DNA of 64,000 nt from Natrinema zhouii (GCF_013456555.2 NZ_CP059154.1:2790001-2854000); one strand, 5' to 3'. Shown: positions 1 to 8,956, counted from the first letter of the stretch. The notes: generated from the sequence alone by a model not told the origin. Translations and numbers: made by a program.

Positions 1-124
1 ACCGATCACTACGTTGGACAGGATTCGATCCACCATAGTTGGACGGTTGCAAGTACCAAGGGATGTCAATGACCACGCAACTGACGGGTGACAGCTTATG
101 GATATTGACAGTGTCCTCACCTGT

Positions 125-445
125 ATGACCGATCAGCAGCGATCGACTCGCCGACGAGTACTGCAACTAACAGGTGTCGCAGCGTCGACTGCCCTCATCG
201 CCGGCTGTGGCGGCCCCGGTGGCGGTGACAACGAGACTGAGGAGGACGAAACCGAATCCGAGGAGGGGACCGGAAACGGGCAGGATATAGAGGACGATAA
301 CGAGACGAACGAAACCGGTAACGAAACGAACGAGACCGGCATCGGCGGCAACGAGACGAACGAGACCGAGAACGAGACGAACGCGACTGCCAACGAGACC
401 GGCAACGAGACGAACGAAAGCGAGAACGAAAGTATCTTGAACTAA
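125..445 (+). CDS. Small Tat lipoprotein with NET sequon repeats
   Basis: About 106 residues. The N-terminus has a Tat motif (RRRVLQL), a short hydrophobic stretch and a lipobox ending in AGC, so it should be exported folded and lipid-anchored to the outer face of the membrane. The rest is an acidic tail of N-E-T / N-E-S triplets alternating with G, E and A, about 13 N-glycosylation sequons and almost nothing else. I start it at 125 (MTDQQRS), which puts the twin arginines near the N-terminus; an in-frame ATG at 98 would add nine residues. No enzymatic domain is visible. It probably acts as a glycan-bearing surface anchor or spacer, which is inference. Composition resembles the linkers of the proteins at 2513-3748 and 34108-35493. 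Confidence 0.75.
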   Translation: MTDQQRSTRRRVLQLTGVAASTALIAGCGGPGGGDNETEEDETESEEGTGNGQDIEDDNETNETGNETNETGIGGNETNETENETNATANETGNETNESENESILN

Positions 446-532
446 TCCAGTTGACGTCTCCGGCCGACGACTGCCGTACTCGACCGTCATGATGGCGTAA
501 CCGTTACTGGGTCTCGTCCCCTTCTCTCAGTG

Positions 533-1261
533 ATGACCGACGGACTCGAGGCGGATGTCGAGGAGATGGACGAGATCGCCGAGCGGCGGGACGAACTGGC
601 GACCCGCGTTCGAACGCACGCTGGCGAGATCGCACGCGAGCTCGCCGTCTTCCAGGGCGGTGACTACGGACAGGAGACGTTCAACACCGACGGCGGGAGC
701 TGGACGCTCAAATACGAGGCCGGCGACGTGCAGTACCTCCGCTTCGATCCGAAATCGGGATCGGAGATCTACGTCGTCTCGAGCAAACAGCCGCCCGAAC
801 CCGAAGCCCTCGAGATGGCAATGGCAGACTACGGAGCGTTCGTCGCAGCCTATAACGAGTACGTCCGTTCGTTCGAGGGGATTCTCGCGGACGTCTCCGA
901 CGAGTTCCCGGAGGCCGAATCCACTGCGGAACTGGTCGCCGAACGAGACCGCATCGTCGATCGCATCCGCGATGTCTGCAACGCGATGGCGAGCCAGCTC
1001 CACCGCTACGACGGCGAGTACGGCACCTACGCGACGACGATTTCGGGTACCCGCTGGGAACTGAAGTGGGAGGAAGACCTCGCCTCCTACCTGCGGGTCG
1101 GCGGCTCCGATGGCGTTTACCTCCTCTCGCAGTACGGGCCGCCGGCGGCCCCTGAAGTCCGTCGACTGGCCGACGACGTTCCCGCGTTCGTCGCCGACTT
1201 CAACGAGCACGTCGCCGACCTCGAGGCGGATCTCGCACAGGTCAGTTTCGGCGACGACTAG
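533..1261 (+). CDS. Conserved-type protein with tandemly duplicated domain
   Basis: About 242 residues, acidic, no signal peptide or membrane segment. It contains two tandem copies of one domain of about 85 residues. Copy 1 runs from ELAVFQGGDY through SWTLKYEAGDVQYLRF, a YVVSSKQPP strand and a helix AFVAAYNEYV. Copy 2 runs from QLHRYDGEYG through RWELKWEEDLASYLRV, a YLLSQYGPP strand and AFVADFNEHV. Each copy reads as a beta-meander (W-x-L-K-[YW]-E core, then a strand ending in PP) followed by a helix; a helical segment rich in E/R precedes copy 1 and links the copies. I recognise no named family. GTG at 530 and ATG at 533 are adjacent in-frame starts; I chose ATG. Confidence 0.8.
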   Translation: MTDGLEADVEEMDEIAERRDELATRVRTHAGEIARELAVFQGGDYGQETFNTDGGSWTLKYEAGDVQYLRFDPKSGSEIYVVSSKQPPEPEALEMAMADYGAFVAAYNEYVRSFEGILADVSDEFPEAESTAELVAERDRIVDRIRDVCNAMASQLHRYDGEYGTYATTISGTRWELKWEEDLASYLRVGGSDGVYLLSQYGPPAAPEVRRLADDVPAFVADFNEHVADLEADLAQVSFGDD

Positions 1262-1376
1262 ACGGTCGGTGGCGGCGTCACGGGATGCCATGAACCGGCT
1301 TCCGGTGTGAGTCGAGGCCCCGGCACGAAGCGAGGCGCTATCGATGACGTTCTCCTCGAGAGGAGGCCGCCAGGAG

Positions 1377-1652
1377 CTACACGTCGACGTACTGGTCGAC
1401 CCACTCCTGGCGACGCTGGAGCGCGCGTCGGCCTTTCGGCGTCAGCGCGTAGTAGTTCGTCCGTCTGTCGAGTTCACCTTTCTCGATGAGTTCCTTCTCG
1501 ACGAGCGTGTCGAGGTTCGGATACAGTCGACCGTGTGTGACGGGTTGGTCGATGTAATTATTGATGTCGTCGAGAATCTCCTGCCCGGACGGCCGGTCTT
1601 TCCCTGCGATTACGTACAACAAATCACGCTGGAAGCCAGTTAGCTGGTCCAT
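1377..1652 (-). CDS. PadR family transcriptional regulator
   Basis: A 91-residue winged-helix DNA-binding protein. The order is typical of short PadR regulators: FQRDLLYVIAG helix, SGQEILDDI recognition-helix region, the THGRLYPNLDTLVEKELI signature (PadR consensus: G-x-[LI]-Y-x-x-L), and the wing with NYYALTPKGRRAL. Haloarchaeal members are about 90 residues, so it looks full length. PadR proteins are usually dimeric repressors of neighbouring transporters or stress genes; no obvious partner is adjacent. It converges with the gene at 533-1261 and diverges from the NUDIX gene, so the 200-bp gap to 1850 could carry its operator. Confidence 0.9.
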   Translation of the reverse strand: MDQLTGFQRDLLYVIAGKDRPSGQEILDDINNYIDQPVTHGRLYPNLDTLVEKELIEKGELDRRTNYYALTPKGRRALQRRQEWVDQYVDV

Positions 1653-1849
1653 GGATCACCCTCTGAATGACGACGTTCACCGCTCTGTGGCTTTGTTATA
1701 GAGCGAGTACGATGCCCGCACACGCCGGAATGCGGTCCGTATGATGGGTTTCGACTGAGCGTGCTCGACGGCAATAGTCAATCGGCGATTGCACGTCCCG
1801 TTGCAGCTGTGACGCCGCGTTTTTGACGGTCACCGCCGTAGCGGCCGCT

Positions 1850-2419
1850 ATGCCAACCGATCCACTGGCCTGGGACACTCGCGATCGCCGAGTAGCCTAC
1901 TCCTGTCCGGGGTTCGATATCGTTAACGAGTCCGTTCGGCTTCCCGACGGCACGGAATCCGAGTTCGACTACCTCTCGGACTCCCCGAGCGTCTGCGTCC
2001 TGCCGTTCACGCCCGACGGCGACGTCGTCTGCATCGAGGAGTGGCGACAGGCCGTCTCGCGAATCAGCCGCGGACTTCCCGTCGGCGGAGTCGAACCCAA
2101 CGACGACGACCTCGAGGCCGCGGCCCGGAGAGAACTCGCCGAGGAGACCGGCTACGAGGCCGACGGACTCGAGTCGCTGGTGACCGTCGAACCGGCCAAC
2201 GGAATCGCGGACTCCGTGCTGCACTTCTTCGTCGCCGACGGGTGCCGTCCGACCGCGGAGCAGCGACTCGATCACAACGAGAGCATTCGTCCGATGGAAC
2301 TCCCGCTCGAGGAACTGATCGACGCCGTGGTCACCGGCGAGATCCGCGACGGTCGGACGGTGCTCGCCGTCTCGTACTATCGACTGATCGATCCGGATCG
2401 CGGCCCGACCCGAAAATAA
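1850..2419 (+). CDS. NUDIX hydrolase, ADP-ribose pyrophosphatase-like
   Basis: A 189-residue NUDIX protein. The Nudix box is visible as GVEPNDDDLEAAA followed by RRELAEETGY, matching G-x5-E-x7-REUxEExGU except that the first acidic position is Asp. The preceding CIEEWRQAVSR segment resembles the (E)-x-R-x-x-x substrate strand of ADP-ribose and nucleoside-diphosphate-sugar pyrophosphatases, so hydrolysis of ADP-ribose or a related nucleotide sugar to AMP plus sugar phosphate is the likeliest role. Start chosen at MPTDPLAW (1850) because the upstream in-frame extension from 1823 is alanine-rich and untypical. It converges on the sequon-rich protein gene at 2513. Confidence 0.88.
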   Translation: MPTDPLAWDTRDRRVAYSCPGFDIVNESVRLPDGTESEFDYLSDSPSVCVLPFTPDGDVVCIEEWRQAVSRISRGLPVGGVEPNDDDLEAAARRELAEETGYEADGLESLVTVEPANGIADSVLHFFVADGCRPTAEQRLDHNESIRPMELPLEELIDAVVTGEIRDGRTVLAVSYYRLIDPDRGPTRK

Positions 2420-2512
2420 CGGACTGCGTCGGAACGCGGCGTTCGACCGGATCGAGCCGGTCACGCTGCTCGGTTCCTCATGGCGTTTCGTTCGGTGTGT
2501 CGGCCTCGATCG

Positions 2513-3748
2513 TCACCCCGTTTCGTTCGTCTCGTTACCGGTCTCGTTTGTAGTCGCGTTCGTCTCGTTCTCGGTCGCGTTCGTTTCGTTTGCCGTTTCG
2601 TTCGCTGCACCATCGGCCGGTTGTCCGAGCGCCTCCTCGAGGCCCTGCGTTTCGCCGAGAGTAAGGGTGTCGACGGAGCTGTTCTCGACCGTCATCGCCT
2701 GTGCGGAGATCGACGAGACGGTTTCGCCTGCCGACGTCTCGTTGCCGCCTACTGTCGTTTCGTTCGCGTCCGTCTCGTTTGCGGTTTCGTTTTCAGTCGT
2801 CTCGTTCGCAGTTTCGTTTTCGGTTGTCTCGTTTTCACCCGTCTCGTTCGCGGTTTCGTTTTCGGTCGTCTCGTTGTCTGCCTCCTGGCTCTCGAGGGTG
2901 CCGACGGTCATGGATTCGAACGTGATATCGCCGACGTCGAACTGTTCGATAGTCAGCGACTCGATCTCTTGGGCGCTTTCGTTCCCGTCGGTTGCGGTGT
3001 CGTTCGTCTGGTTCTCACCGTCACCGCCATCGCCGCCGTCACCGCCGCCGAACAGGTCCCCGACAGCGTCGGAGATGCCGGAGAGGATTCCCCCGTCGTC
3101 ACCGCCTTCTTCGACGGTCAGGTCATCGATCGTCAGCTGGTCGGCGTTCATGGACTCGATCGTCATGTCCTGTACCATCACGTTGCTAGCGTCCTCGTCG
3201 AGCACCTGCTGGAGCTCCGATGACGATTCGTTTCCGGTCTCGTTGCCCGTTGCGGACTCGTTTCCGGTCTCGTTGGCAGCGCCGGTTTCGTTCCCGCTCT
3301 CGTTGGCGGCCATGCTCTCGTTCCCGCCGCCGAGTTCGTCGAGGGTGACGTTCTCGAGCGAGAGCGATTCGAATGCGACGTTCGAGATCAGCACCTCGCC
3401 GGACTGGTTCCCTGCGGACTGGTTCCCCGCAGATTGGTTCTCGGTGGACTGATTCTCGCCGGTCTCGTTCTCGCCGGTCTCGTTCAGTTGTTGCTCGAGT
3501 TCGTCTTCGCCGCTCTGCACGTCTAGCTGCTGGACGGTCAGTTCCTCGATCGTGGCGTTCTGGATCGTGACGTTCTCGAGTTCCAGCGTGCCGACCTGTA
3601 CGTTCTGCAGTGTCGCGCTCGGTTCGCCCATGTCTTCGGCGTCGTCGGTCGCGGCTGTTGTCGTTGCGCCGACGAGGGCGGGACCCCCCGAGAGCGTCAC
3701 TAACAGCGCGACGAACGCGACACCGATCGTTCGCGGTCGTGAAACCAT
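2513..3748 (-). CDS. Secreted sequon-rich protein with pentapeptide-periodic blocks (paralogue 1)
   Basis: 411 residues. A Sec signal peptide (MVSRPRTIGV, then a hydrophobic core to about residue 29) precedes a mature chain with two alternating elements. The first is five blocks with strict five-residue periodicity, each unit of form [LVMA]-[TDSN]-[ILVF]-x-x: residues 45-79 (seven units, e.g. VTIQN ATIEE LTVQQ), 119-138, 190-214, 265-284 and 347-366. The second is linkers of N-E-T, N-E-S and N-Q-S triplets giving about 38 N-glycosylation sequons overall. There is no C-terminal membrane anchor or PGF-CTERM; the chain ends in NETNETG. Periodicity suggests short beta-solenoid segments held apart by heavily glycosylated spacers (inference). 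A paralogue with the same five blocks lies at 34108-35493. Confidence 0.88.
   Translation of the reverse strand: MVSRPRTIGVAFVALLVTLSGGPALVGATTTAATDDAEDMGEPSATLQNVQVGTLELENVTIQNATIEELTVQQLDVQSGEDELEQQLNETGENETGENQSTENQSAGNQSAGNQSGEVLISNVAFESLSLENVTLDELGGGNESMAANESGNETGAANETGNESATGNETGNESSSELQQVLDEDASNVMVQDMTIESMNADQLTIDDLTVEEGGDDGGILSGISDAVGDLFGGGDGGDGGDGENQTNDTATDGNESAQEIESLTIEQFDVGDITFESMTVGTLESQEADNETTENETANETGENETTENETANETTENETANETDANETTVGGNETSAGETVSSISAQAMTVENSSVDTLTLGETQGLEEALGQPADGAANETANETNATENETNATTNETGNETNETG
2752..2880. repeat. Low-complexity tandem repeat encoding NET/ENET sequons
   Basis: On the + strand this reads as repeated GTTTCGTTTTC / GTCTCGTT units of roughly 9 and 18 bp; on the coding (minus) strand these are alternating N-E-T, E-N-E-T and A-N-E-T codons of the protein at 2513-3748. 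Near-identical units make this a likely slippage or recombination site that changes linker length. Confidence 0.75.
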
Positions 3749-4040
3749 ACGAACCGAGGTACGGCGGTTCCCGGGCTAAAACGGGCTGACTGTTACGATA
3801 TTATTTCGGAGAAAACAGTCGTTGTGACCGGCCGCGTCTCCCGTTCGGATTTTCTGGCTGGGGTCCTCGCGGTGCCGGCGATTTGTGGGCGTTCAAGCGG
3901 TCGATTAACTGCCATCTCGCGTCGAAACCGTCGGTTGTCGACCCGAAACACGAGCGCGCCCGTACGCTGTCGACAATCGCTTGTGGCGATCACACGACTA
4001 TGGCTATCGTGCGATTATGGCAGTCACGCAACCACCGTTA
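3749..4040. other. Intergenic region with no recognised gene
   Basis: A 292-bp gap between the divergent start of the sequon-rich protein (3748) and the stop of the zinc-ribbon gene (4041). Short open frames here are unrelated to any family I recognise. It should carry the promoter of the minus-strand gene starting at 3748. Confidence 0.5.
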
Positions 4041-4235
4041 TTATTCTTTGAGCCGAAGCTCCCGCGTCTCGACGGCGTCACAAGACGGGCAGATAAACTG
4101 ATACCTGACCCGCCCGCCCGACGTGGTCACGCGCCATCCACCGTCGGTGTCGATGTAGCCACACGCCGGACAGCGGAGTTCCGATTCGTCGAACTTCTCC
4201 CGGAGTCGTTCGAACGGCGAACGATATGCTGACAT
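4041..4235 (-). CDS. Small zinc-ribbon protein, HVO_0649 type
   Basis: 64 residues. Two CxxC knuckles (CPACGY near residues 22-25 and CPSCDA near residues 49-52) frame a short beta hairpin, a one-zinc ribbon. The N-terminus SPFERLREKFDESELRCPACGY matches what I recall of the HVO_0649 family of haloarchaeal micro zinc-finger proteins, whose function is not established. A TATA-like box on the minus strand (4256-4264) sits about 25 bp before the start, supporting a leaderless mRNA. Confidence 0.82.
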   Translation of the reverse strand: MSAYRSPFERLREKFDESELRCPACGYIDTDGGWRVTTSGGRVRYQFICPSCDAVETRELRLKE

Positions 4236-4255
4236 ATGTTATTCTATGCCGTGGT

Positions 4256-4264
4256 AGTATATAA
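4256..4264 (-). promoter_or_regulatory. TATA-like box for the zinc-ribbon gene
   Basis: Minus-strand TTATATACT centred about 25 bp before the start codon at 4235, the usual spacing for a leaderless haloarchaeal transcript. Confidence 0.6.
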
Positions 4265-4333
4265 CATTCTAGCCCGCTGTCGGTCTGTTGTCCGATCACA
4301 ACGATTCTTAGTCGTCATCACGTATCGATATCC

Positions 4334-6232
4334 ATGGACGATGCTGACGCGGAGCACGGTCACACCGTGGACGATGCCACCGGAGCGGCGCGTGCACTCG
4401 AGCGCGTGGTCGATCCGGTCGTCGCGGTCACGGACGGTACGATTACGTACGCGAACACGGCCGCCCGCGACGCCTTCGAGATCGGCGACGCCGCCCGCGA
4501 CGCGGCGACCGCACTCGGCTCCCACTGGAACCGGCTCGCGGCAGCGATCGACGAGACGACGGTCGGTACCGCCAGACGGGTCGATCTCGAGGGCGACGCT
4601 GACGGTGTCCGGATCCATCGGGACGCCGACGGTGCGACGATCACGTTCGATCGCAGTGTGGTCGGATACCACACGGATGCCGACGAGTCCGACGGCTTGT
4701 CGGCAGGTGCGAGCGACCGGCTCGTGAAAGACCGCGCGCTCGCGGCGGCACCGGTCGGCGTCACCATCTCCGATCCCGACCGCGAGGACAATCCGCTGGT
4801 CTACAGCAACGAGGCCTACGAGGCGATCACCGGCTACGAGTACGACGACGTCGTCGGTCGGAACTGCCGGTTCCTGCAGGGTCCCGAGTCGGACGAGGAC
4901 ACGATCGCCGAAATGGCGGCCGCGATCGACGAGGAGCGGCCGGTCACCGTCGAACTGAAGAACTACCGCAAGGACGGCAGCGAGTTCTGGAACGAGATCA
5001 CGATCGCCCCCGTCCGGGACGAGGACGGTCGCGTGACCAATTACGTCGGCTTCCAGAACGACGTCACCGCGCGCAAGGAAGCGGAACTCGCGCTCGAGGA
5101 GCGGACCGCGGAACTCGAGTACATCCTCGATCGCGTCGAGGGGCTGATTCAGGACGTCACCGACGTCATCGCCGGTTCGACCGATCGCTCGACGCTCGAG
5201 TCCGAGGTCTGTGCCCGGATCGCGGCCGAAGACGCCTACGACGGGGCCTGGATCGGCGAGCGCAACCCCGCGACCGGCGCGATCGACGTTCGCTCGAGCG
5301 CGGGAGCCGGCCCCGAGCGCGACGCCATCGAGACGGACAACGATCATCCCGCCGCAGCAACGCTCGCAACGGGCGAGCCGACCGTCGGTACGGTTGCGGG
5401 AACGACTCACGCCGCGTTCCCGCTCACGTACAACGGGATCGAGTACGGCGTCCTGACGATTCGAACGGATCGGGATCGGGCCGTCGACGACCGCGAAACG
5501 GTGATCCTCTCCGCGCTCGCCCGCGCGGTCGCCAGCGGGGTCAACGCCCGCGAGACCAGCCGCGTGCTCGCGACCGACGCCGTCGTCGCCGTCGAACTCG
5601 AGTTGACGGATCGATCGCTCGCGCCCGTCGCCCTCTCCGCCGAGGCGGACTGCCGGCTCGAGTACCGCCGGTCGGTCCACCGTACCGACGACGAGACGGC
5701 CTCGCTGTTCACCGTCACCGGCGCGAACGCGGACGAACTCGTCGCGGCCGCCGCTGCGTTGCCGGACGTCGATTGCCGAGTCATCGTCGAACGAGACGAG
5801 GAGTGTCTGATCGAACTGACCGGCGCGGACGAGCTCGTCGGCTGGCTTTCTGAACGCGGCGCCCGAACCCAGGCGATCGAAAGCGAGGCCGGGCGAGCGC
5901 GCGTGACTCTCGAGATTCCCCGTTCGGCAAACGTCCGCTCGGTCGTCGAAGCCGTCGAGGACCGCTATTCGGGAACCGACGTCGTCTCGTTCCAGCAGCG
6001 CGACCGCGACGACGAGACCCGCGAGGAGTTCGCCGCCGGTCTCGAGGCGGCGCTGACCGACCGCCAGTTCGGCGCGTTACAGCGGGCCTACCTCGGCGGC
6101 TACTTCGAGTGGCCCCGGCCGACGACCGGCGAGGAACTCGCCCAGACGATGGGCGTCTCGCGGCCGACCTTCCACGAGCATCTGCGGACGGCCGAGGCGA
6201 AACTGTGCCGGGCGTTCTTCGGCGACGCGTAG
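4334..6232 (+). CDS. bat: Bat-type regulator with LOV photosensor, GAF and HTH-10
   Basis: 632 residues. Order: an N-terminal PAS-like segment (about 15-110), a LOV-type PAS (about 130-255), a GAF domain (about 265-420), the Bat-specific middle domain and a C-terminal HTH-10 (about 570-630; LTDRQFGALQRAYLGGYFEW, then a recognition helix GVSRPTFHEHL). The LOV domain carries GRNCRFLQG with the adduct-forming cysteine at residue 178, the NYRKDGSEFWN flavin-pocket strand and a YVGFQND strand with the expected Gln. Those features are diagnostic of flavin-binding, blue-light-responsive LOV domains, so this is likely a light- and/or redox-responsive DNA-binding regulator. Family namesake Bat activates bacterio-opsin, but no opsin or carotenoid gene is in the window, so its targets are unknown. 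Confidence 0.9.
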   Translation: MDDADAEHGHTVDDATGAARALERVVDPVVAVTDGTITYANTAARDAFEIGDAARDAATALGSHWNRLAAAIDETTVGTARRVDLEGDADGVRIHRDADGATITFDRSVVGYHTDADESDGLSAGASDRLVKDRALAAAPVGVTISDPDREDNPLVYSNEAYEAITGYEYDDVVGRNCRFLQGPESDEDTIAEMAAAIDEERPVTVELKNYRKDGSEFWNEITIAPVRDEDGRVTNYVGFQNDVTARKEAELALEERTAELEYILDRVEGLIQDVTDVIAGSTDRSTLESEVCARIAAEDAYDGAWIGERNPATGAIDVRSSAGAGPERDAIETDNDHPAAATLATGEPTVGTVAGTTHAAFPLTYNGIEYGVLTIRTDRDRAVDDRETVILSALARAVASGVNARETSRVLATDAVVAVELELTDRSLAPVALSAEADCRLEYRRSVHRTDDETASLFTVTGANADELVAAAAALPDVDCRVIVERDEECLIELTGADELVGWLSERGARTQAIESEAGRARVTLEIPRSANVRSVVEAVEDRYSGTDVVSFQQRDRDDETREEFAAGLEAALTDRQFGALQRAYLGGYFEWPRPTTGEELAQTMGVSRPTFHEHLRTAEAKLCRAFFGDA

Positions 6233-6341
6233 TACCGGTTCCGTGACAGTCACGGCTCGAGACCTGTAGCTGCGGCTTAGCCTCGAGAACGGCTGTGGAC
6301 GGTCGCCGACGTTTATGTAGTCGGTCGTGGGAGCCGATGCT

Positions 6342-6527
6342 ATGCTCGCGTTCGCAACGCCGCTTCAGACCGGCGGTGGATTCCTGTACTGGGCGATCAT
6401 CTTCTTTGTCCTCGCAATCGTCGCCGCTGCGGTCGGTGCCCGCGGCGTCGCCGGGATCTCGATGGAGATCGCGCGGATCTTCGTGTTGATCTTCATCATT
6501 CTCGCGGTGGTCGCACTCCTGTTGTAA
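6342..6527 (+). CDS. DUF1328-like small membrane protein
   Basis: 61 residues from the ATG at 6342. Two hydrophobic helices (LYWAIIFFVLAIVAAAVGA and IFVLIFIILAVVALLL) flank a short loop GARGVAGISMEIAR. This length, the GxxGVAGxS loop and the two-helix layout match the DUF1328/YtjA family, small stress-associated membrane proteins of unknown mechanism. ATG at 6327 would add five residues. It lies between the Bat gene and the oxidoreductase, same strand, but separate spacing suggests its own promoter. Confidence 0.8.
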   Translation: MLAFATPLQTGGGFLYWAIIFFVLAIVAAAVGARGVAGISMEIARIFVLIFIILAVVALLL

Positions 6528-6792
6528 TCGGCGACGCCGACCGGCGTTCGGACGGCCGCGCGCTCGTAGTGGGGTGCTGCACACTCGGCCCGCTGTGAGA
6601 CACCAGACGTGAATGTCGGCGGTTACGGGTTCGCAATATTTGGCAGATTGCGTGGGTGACATGAACGAATTAATCGCGCCCCCTCCTGCGATTATCCGAC
6701 CTCCCTCCGTCCGGTGGCGAAACCGAAACTGGTTACGCACGGATGAGAATCACTAACACTCTGGACGTCGTAGATAAGGGAGAGCACTTACC

Positions 6793-8718
6793 ATGACCGA
6801 ACTCGGTGGATTTCAAGACAGAGTCGCCCGCGTTGACCTCTCGGACGGGGAGGTCGCGTACGAGTCGATCGACGACGAGGACGCAGAGAAGTATATCGGT
6901 GCGCGGGGACTCGGGGTAAAGTACGTCTTCGAACAGGGGCCGGACGTCGATCCACTCGGCCCCGAGAACCTGCTCGCGTTCATGAACGGGCCGCTGTCGG
7001 GCACGCAGGTCACGATGAGCGGCCGGATCGCCGTCTGCACGAAGTCGCCGCTGACTGGCACCGTCACCGACAGCCACCACGGCGGCTGGTCGGGCGCCCG
7101 GCTCAAGTGGGCCGGCTTCGACGGTCTGCTGTTCGAGGGAGAGGCCGACGAGCCGGTCTACGCCGTCGTCGAGGACGGCGAGGTCGAACTGCGGGACGCC
7201 TCCCACCTCTGGGGAGAGGGATTCCACGACACGCGCGACGCGATCGAGGAGGAAGTCGAGGGGTCCTACGGGAAGAACCTCAGCATCATGGGGATCGGTC
7301 CCGGCGGCGAGAACGGCGTCAAGTACGCCTCCATCATGAACGAGGACGACCGCGCCTCGGGTCGGGGCGGTACGGGCTGCGTGATGGGGTCGAAGAACCT
7401 CAAGGCCGTCGTCGTCAAGTCCACGACGAAGATGCCGAAACCGGCCGATCCGGAGACCTTCAAGGAGGGCCACCAGCAGGCGATGCAGGCCATTCAGGAG
7501 TCGGAGGTCACTGCACCCAACGAGGGTGGCCTCTCGATGTACGGGACGAACGTCCTGATGAACATCGGCGAGGAGATGGACGGCCTCCCGACGAAGAACG
7601 GCCGCTACACCTCGACGGAGAGTATGCGCGACGCGGAGGGCGTCGACATCGACGCCGAGCGGGTCTCCGGTGAGAACGTCCGCGAGAACATCCTCGTCGA
7701 CGAGCCGACCTGCCACTCCTGTCCGGTCGCCTGCAAGAAGGAAGTCGAGGTGACGAAGATGCACAAGGGCGAGGAGATGAACGTCCGCACCGAATCCTAC
7801 GAGTACGAATCGGCCTACGCACTCGGGCCGAACTCGGGCCACACCGACCGCGACGCCGTCGCGCTGATGATCGACCGCTGTAACGATATGGGTCTCGACA
7901 CCATCGACGCGGGCAACATGATGGCGATGGCCATGGAGATGTCCGAGGAGGGCAAACTCGAGGGCGTCGGCGAACTCGAGTGGGGCGACTACGAGACGAT
8001 GATCGACATGATCGAGCGGATCGCCCACCGCGAGGACGACCTCGCAGATCTGCTGGCCGAAGGGCCGCGCCGGGTCGCCGACCGGAAGGAGGCCCACGAC
8101 AACTCGCTGGCGGTCAAGGGCCAGACGATTGCGGCCTACGACCCACGCTGTCTGAAGGGCATGGGTATCGGCTACGCCACCTCGAACCGCGGGGCCTGCC
8201 ACCTGCGCGGGTACACGCCCGCCGCCGAGATCCTGGGCATTCCCGAGAAGGTCGACCCCTACGAGTACGAGGGGAAGGGCGAACTCACCGTCCAGTTCCA
8301 GGACCTCCACGCCATCAGCGACTCGTTCGACATCTGCAAGTTCAACGCCTTCGCCGAAGGCATCGAGGAGTACGTCCTCCAGTACAACGGGATGACCGGT
8401 CTCGACGTCACCGAGGACGAACTGCTCGAGGCCGGCGAACGGGTCTACAACCTCGAGCGCTACTACAACAACCTCAACGGCTTCGACGGCAGCGACGACT
8501 CGCTGCCCGAGCGCTTCCTCGAGGACGGCATCCGCGGGCAGGGTGCGAGCGAGGGCGAGTACTGTGAACTCGACGAGATGAAAGAAGAGTACTACGACTA
8601 CCGGGGCTGGGTCGACGGCGTCGTCCCCGACGAGAAACTCGACGAACTCGGGATCGACCTCGGACCGGGCACGGGCGTCAGCGGCGACAGTGGTGCGGCG
8701 GTCTCGAGCGACGACTGA
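6793..8718 (+). CDS. Aldehyde ferredoxin oxidoreductase family protein
   Basis: 641 residues, the normal family length. The N-terminal domain holds the tungsten-bis-pterin binding features (ARGLGVKY, PLSGTQVTMSGR, TDSHHGGWSGARLKWAGFDGL, ASGRGGTGCVMGSKNLKAVVV). The [4Fe-4S] cluster ligands are C307, C310 and C314 (CHSCPVAC) with the fourth at C515 (DICKF). AOR enzymes oxidise aldehydes or aldehyde sugars to acids in the cytoplasm, passing electrons to ferredoxin and needing a tungstopterin cofactor. The substrate cannot be read from sequence. The tail after about residue 620 is low-complexity G/S. A T-run at 8784-8788 probably ends its transcript. Two redox-type regulators lie directly downstream. 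Confidence 0.92.
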   Translation: MTELGGFQDRVARVDLSDGEVAYESIDDEDAEKYIGARGLGVKYVFEQGPDVDPLGPENLLAFMNGPLSGTQVTMSGRIAVCTKSPLTGTVTDSHHGGWSGARLKWAGFDGLLFEGEADEPVYAVVEDGEVELRDASHLWGEGFHDTRDAIEEEVEGSYGKNLSIMGIGPGGENGVKYASIMNEDDRASGRGGTGCVMGSKNLKAVVVKSTTKMPKPADPETFKEGHQQAMQAIQESEVTAPNEGGLSMYGTNVLMNIGEEMDGLPTKNGRYTSTESMRDAEGVDIDAERVSGENVRENILVDEPTCHSCPVACKKEVEVTKMHKGEEMNVRTESYEYESAYALGPNSGHTDRDAVALMIDRCNDMGLDTIDAGNMMAMAMEMSEEGKLEGVGELEWGDYETMIDMIERIAHREDDLADLLAEGPRRVADRKEAHDNSLAVKGQTIAAYDPRCLKGMGIGYATSNRGACHLRGYTPAAEILGIPEKVDPYEYEGKGELTVQFQDLHAISDSFDICKFNAFAEGIEEYVLQYNGMTGLDVTEDELLEAGERVYNLERYYNNLNGFDGSDDSLPERFLEDGIRGQGASEGEYCELDEMKEEYYDYRGWVDGVVPDEKLDELGIDLGPGTGVSGDSGAAVSSDD

Positions 8719-8783
8719 TCTCTCGGTCCTCCGCTCGGCGTCGGCGGACCGCTCCGGCCGTTCGGTGACCGTTTCGGTATCGC

Positions 8784-8788
8784 TTTTT
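8784..8788 (+). terminator. T-run terminator after aldehyde oxidoreductase gene
   Basis: Five consecutive T residues about 65 bp after the stop codon in otherwise GC-rich sequence, the usual form of archaeal intrinsic termination. Confidence 0.4.
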
Positions 8789-8956
8789 CGCCCGCGATTT
8801 CCGCGGTAACTCCGGAGACGTACCGTTTCGCTGCGGGTCTCGCTCTCTCGCTCGCGCACGAGAACGACTGCAGTCGAGATCGGACGAGACGGATCCACTC
8901 CGATTCGATCGCGGGAGCGTCAGTAGAAACAGGTCTCGTTCGGGAGTAAGACTCGA

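Noticed and set aside
2752..2880. CRISPR-like array
   Set aside because: The repeated units are codon repeats for N-glycosylation sequons inside a gene, without unique spacers.
5781..6740. Long minus-strand frame across the Bat gene end
   Set aside because: Arg-rich shadow of the Bat coding sequence; no family resemblance.
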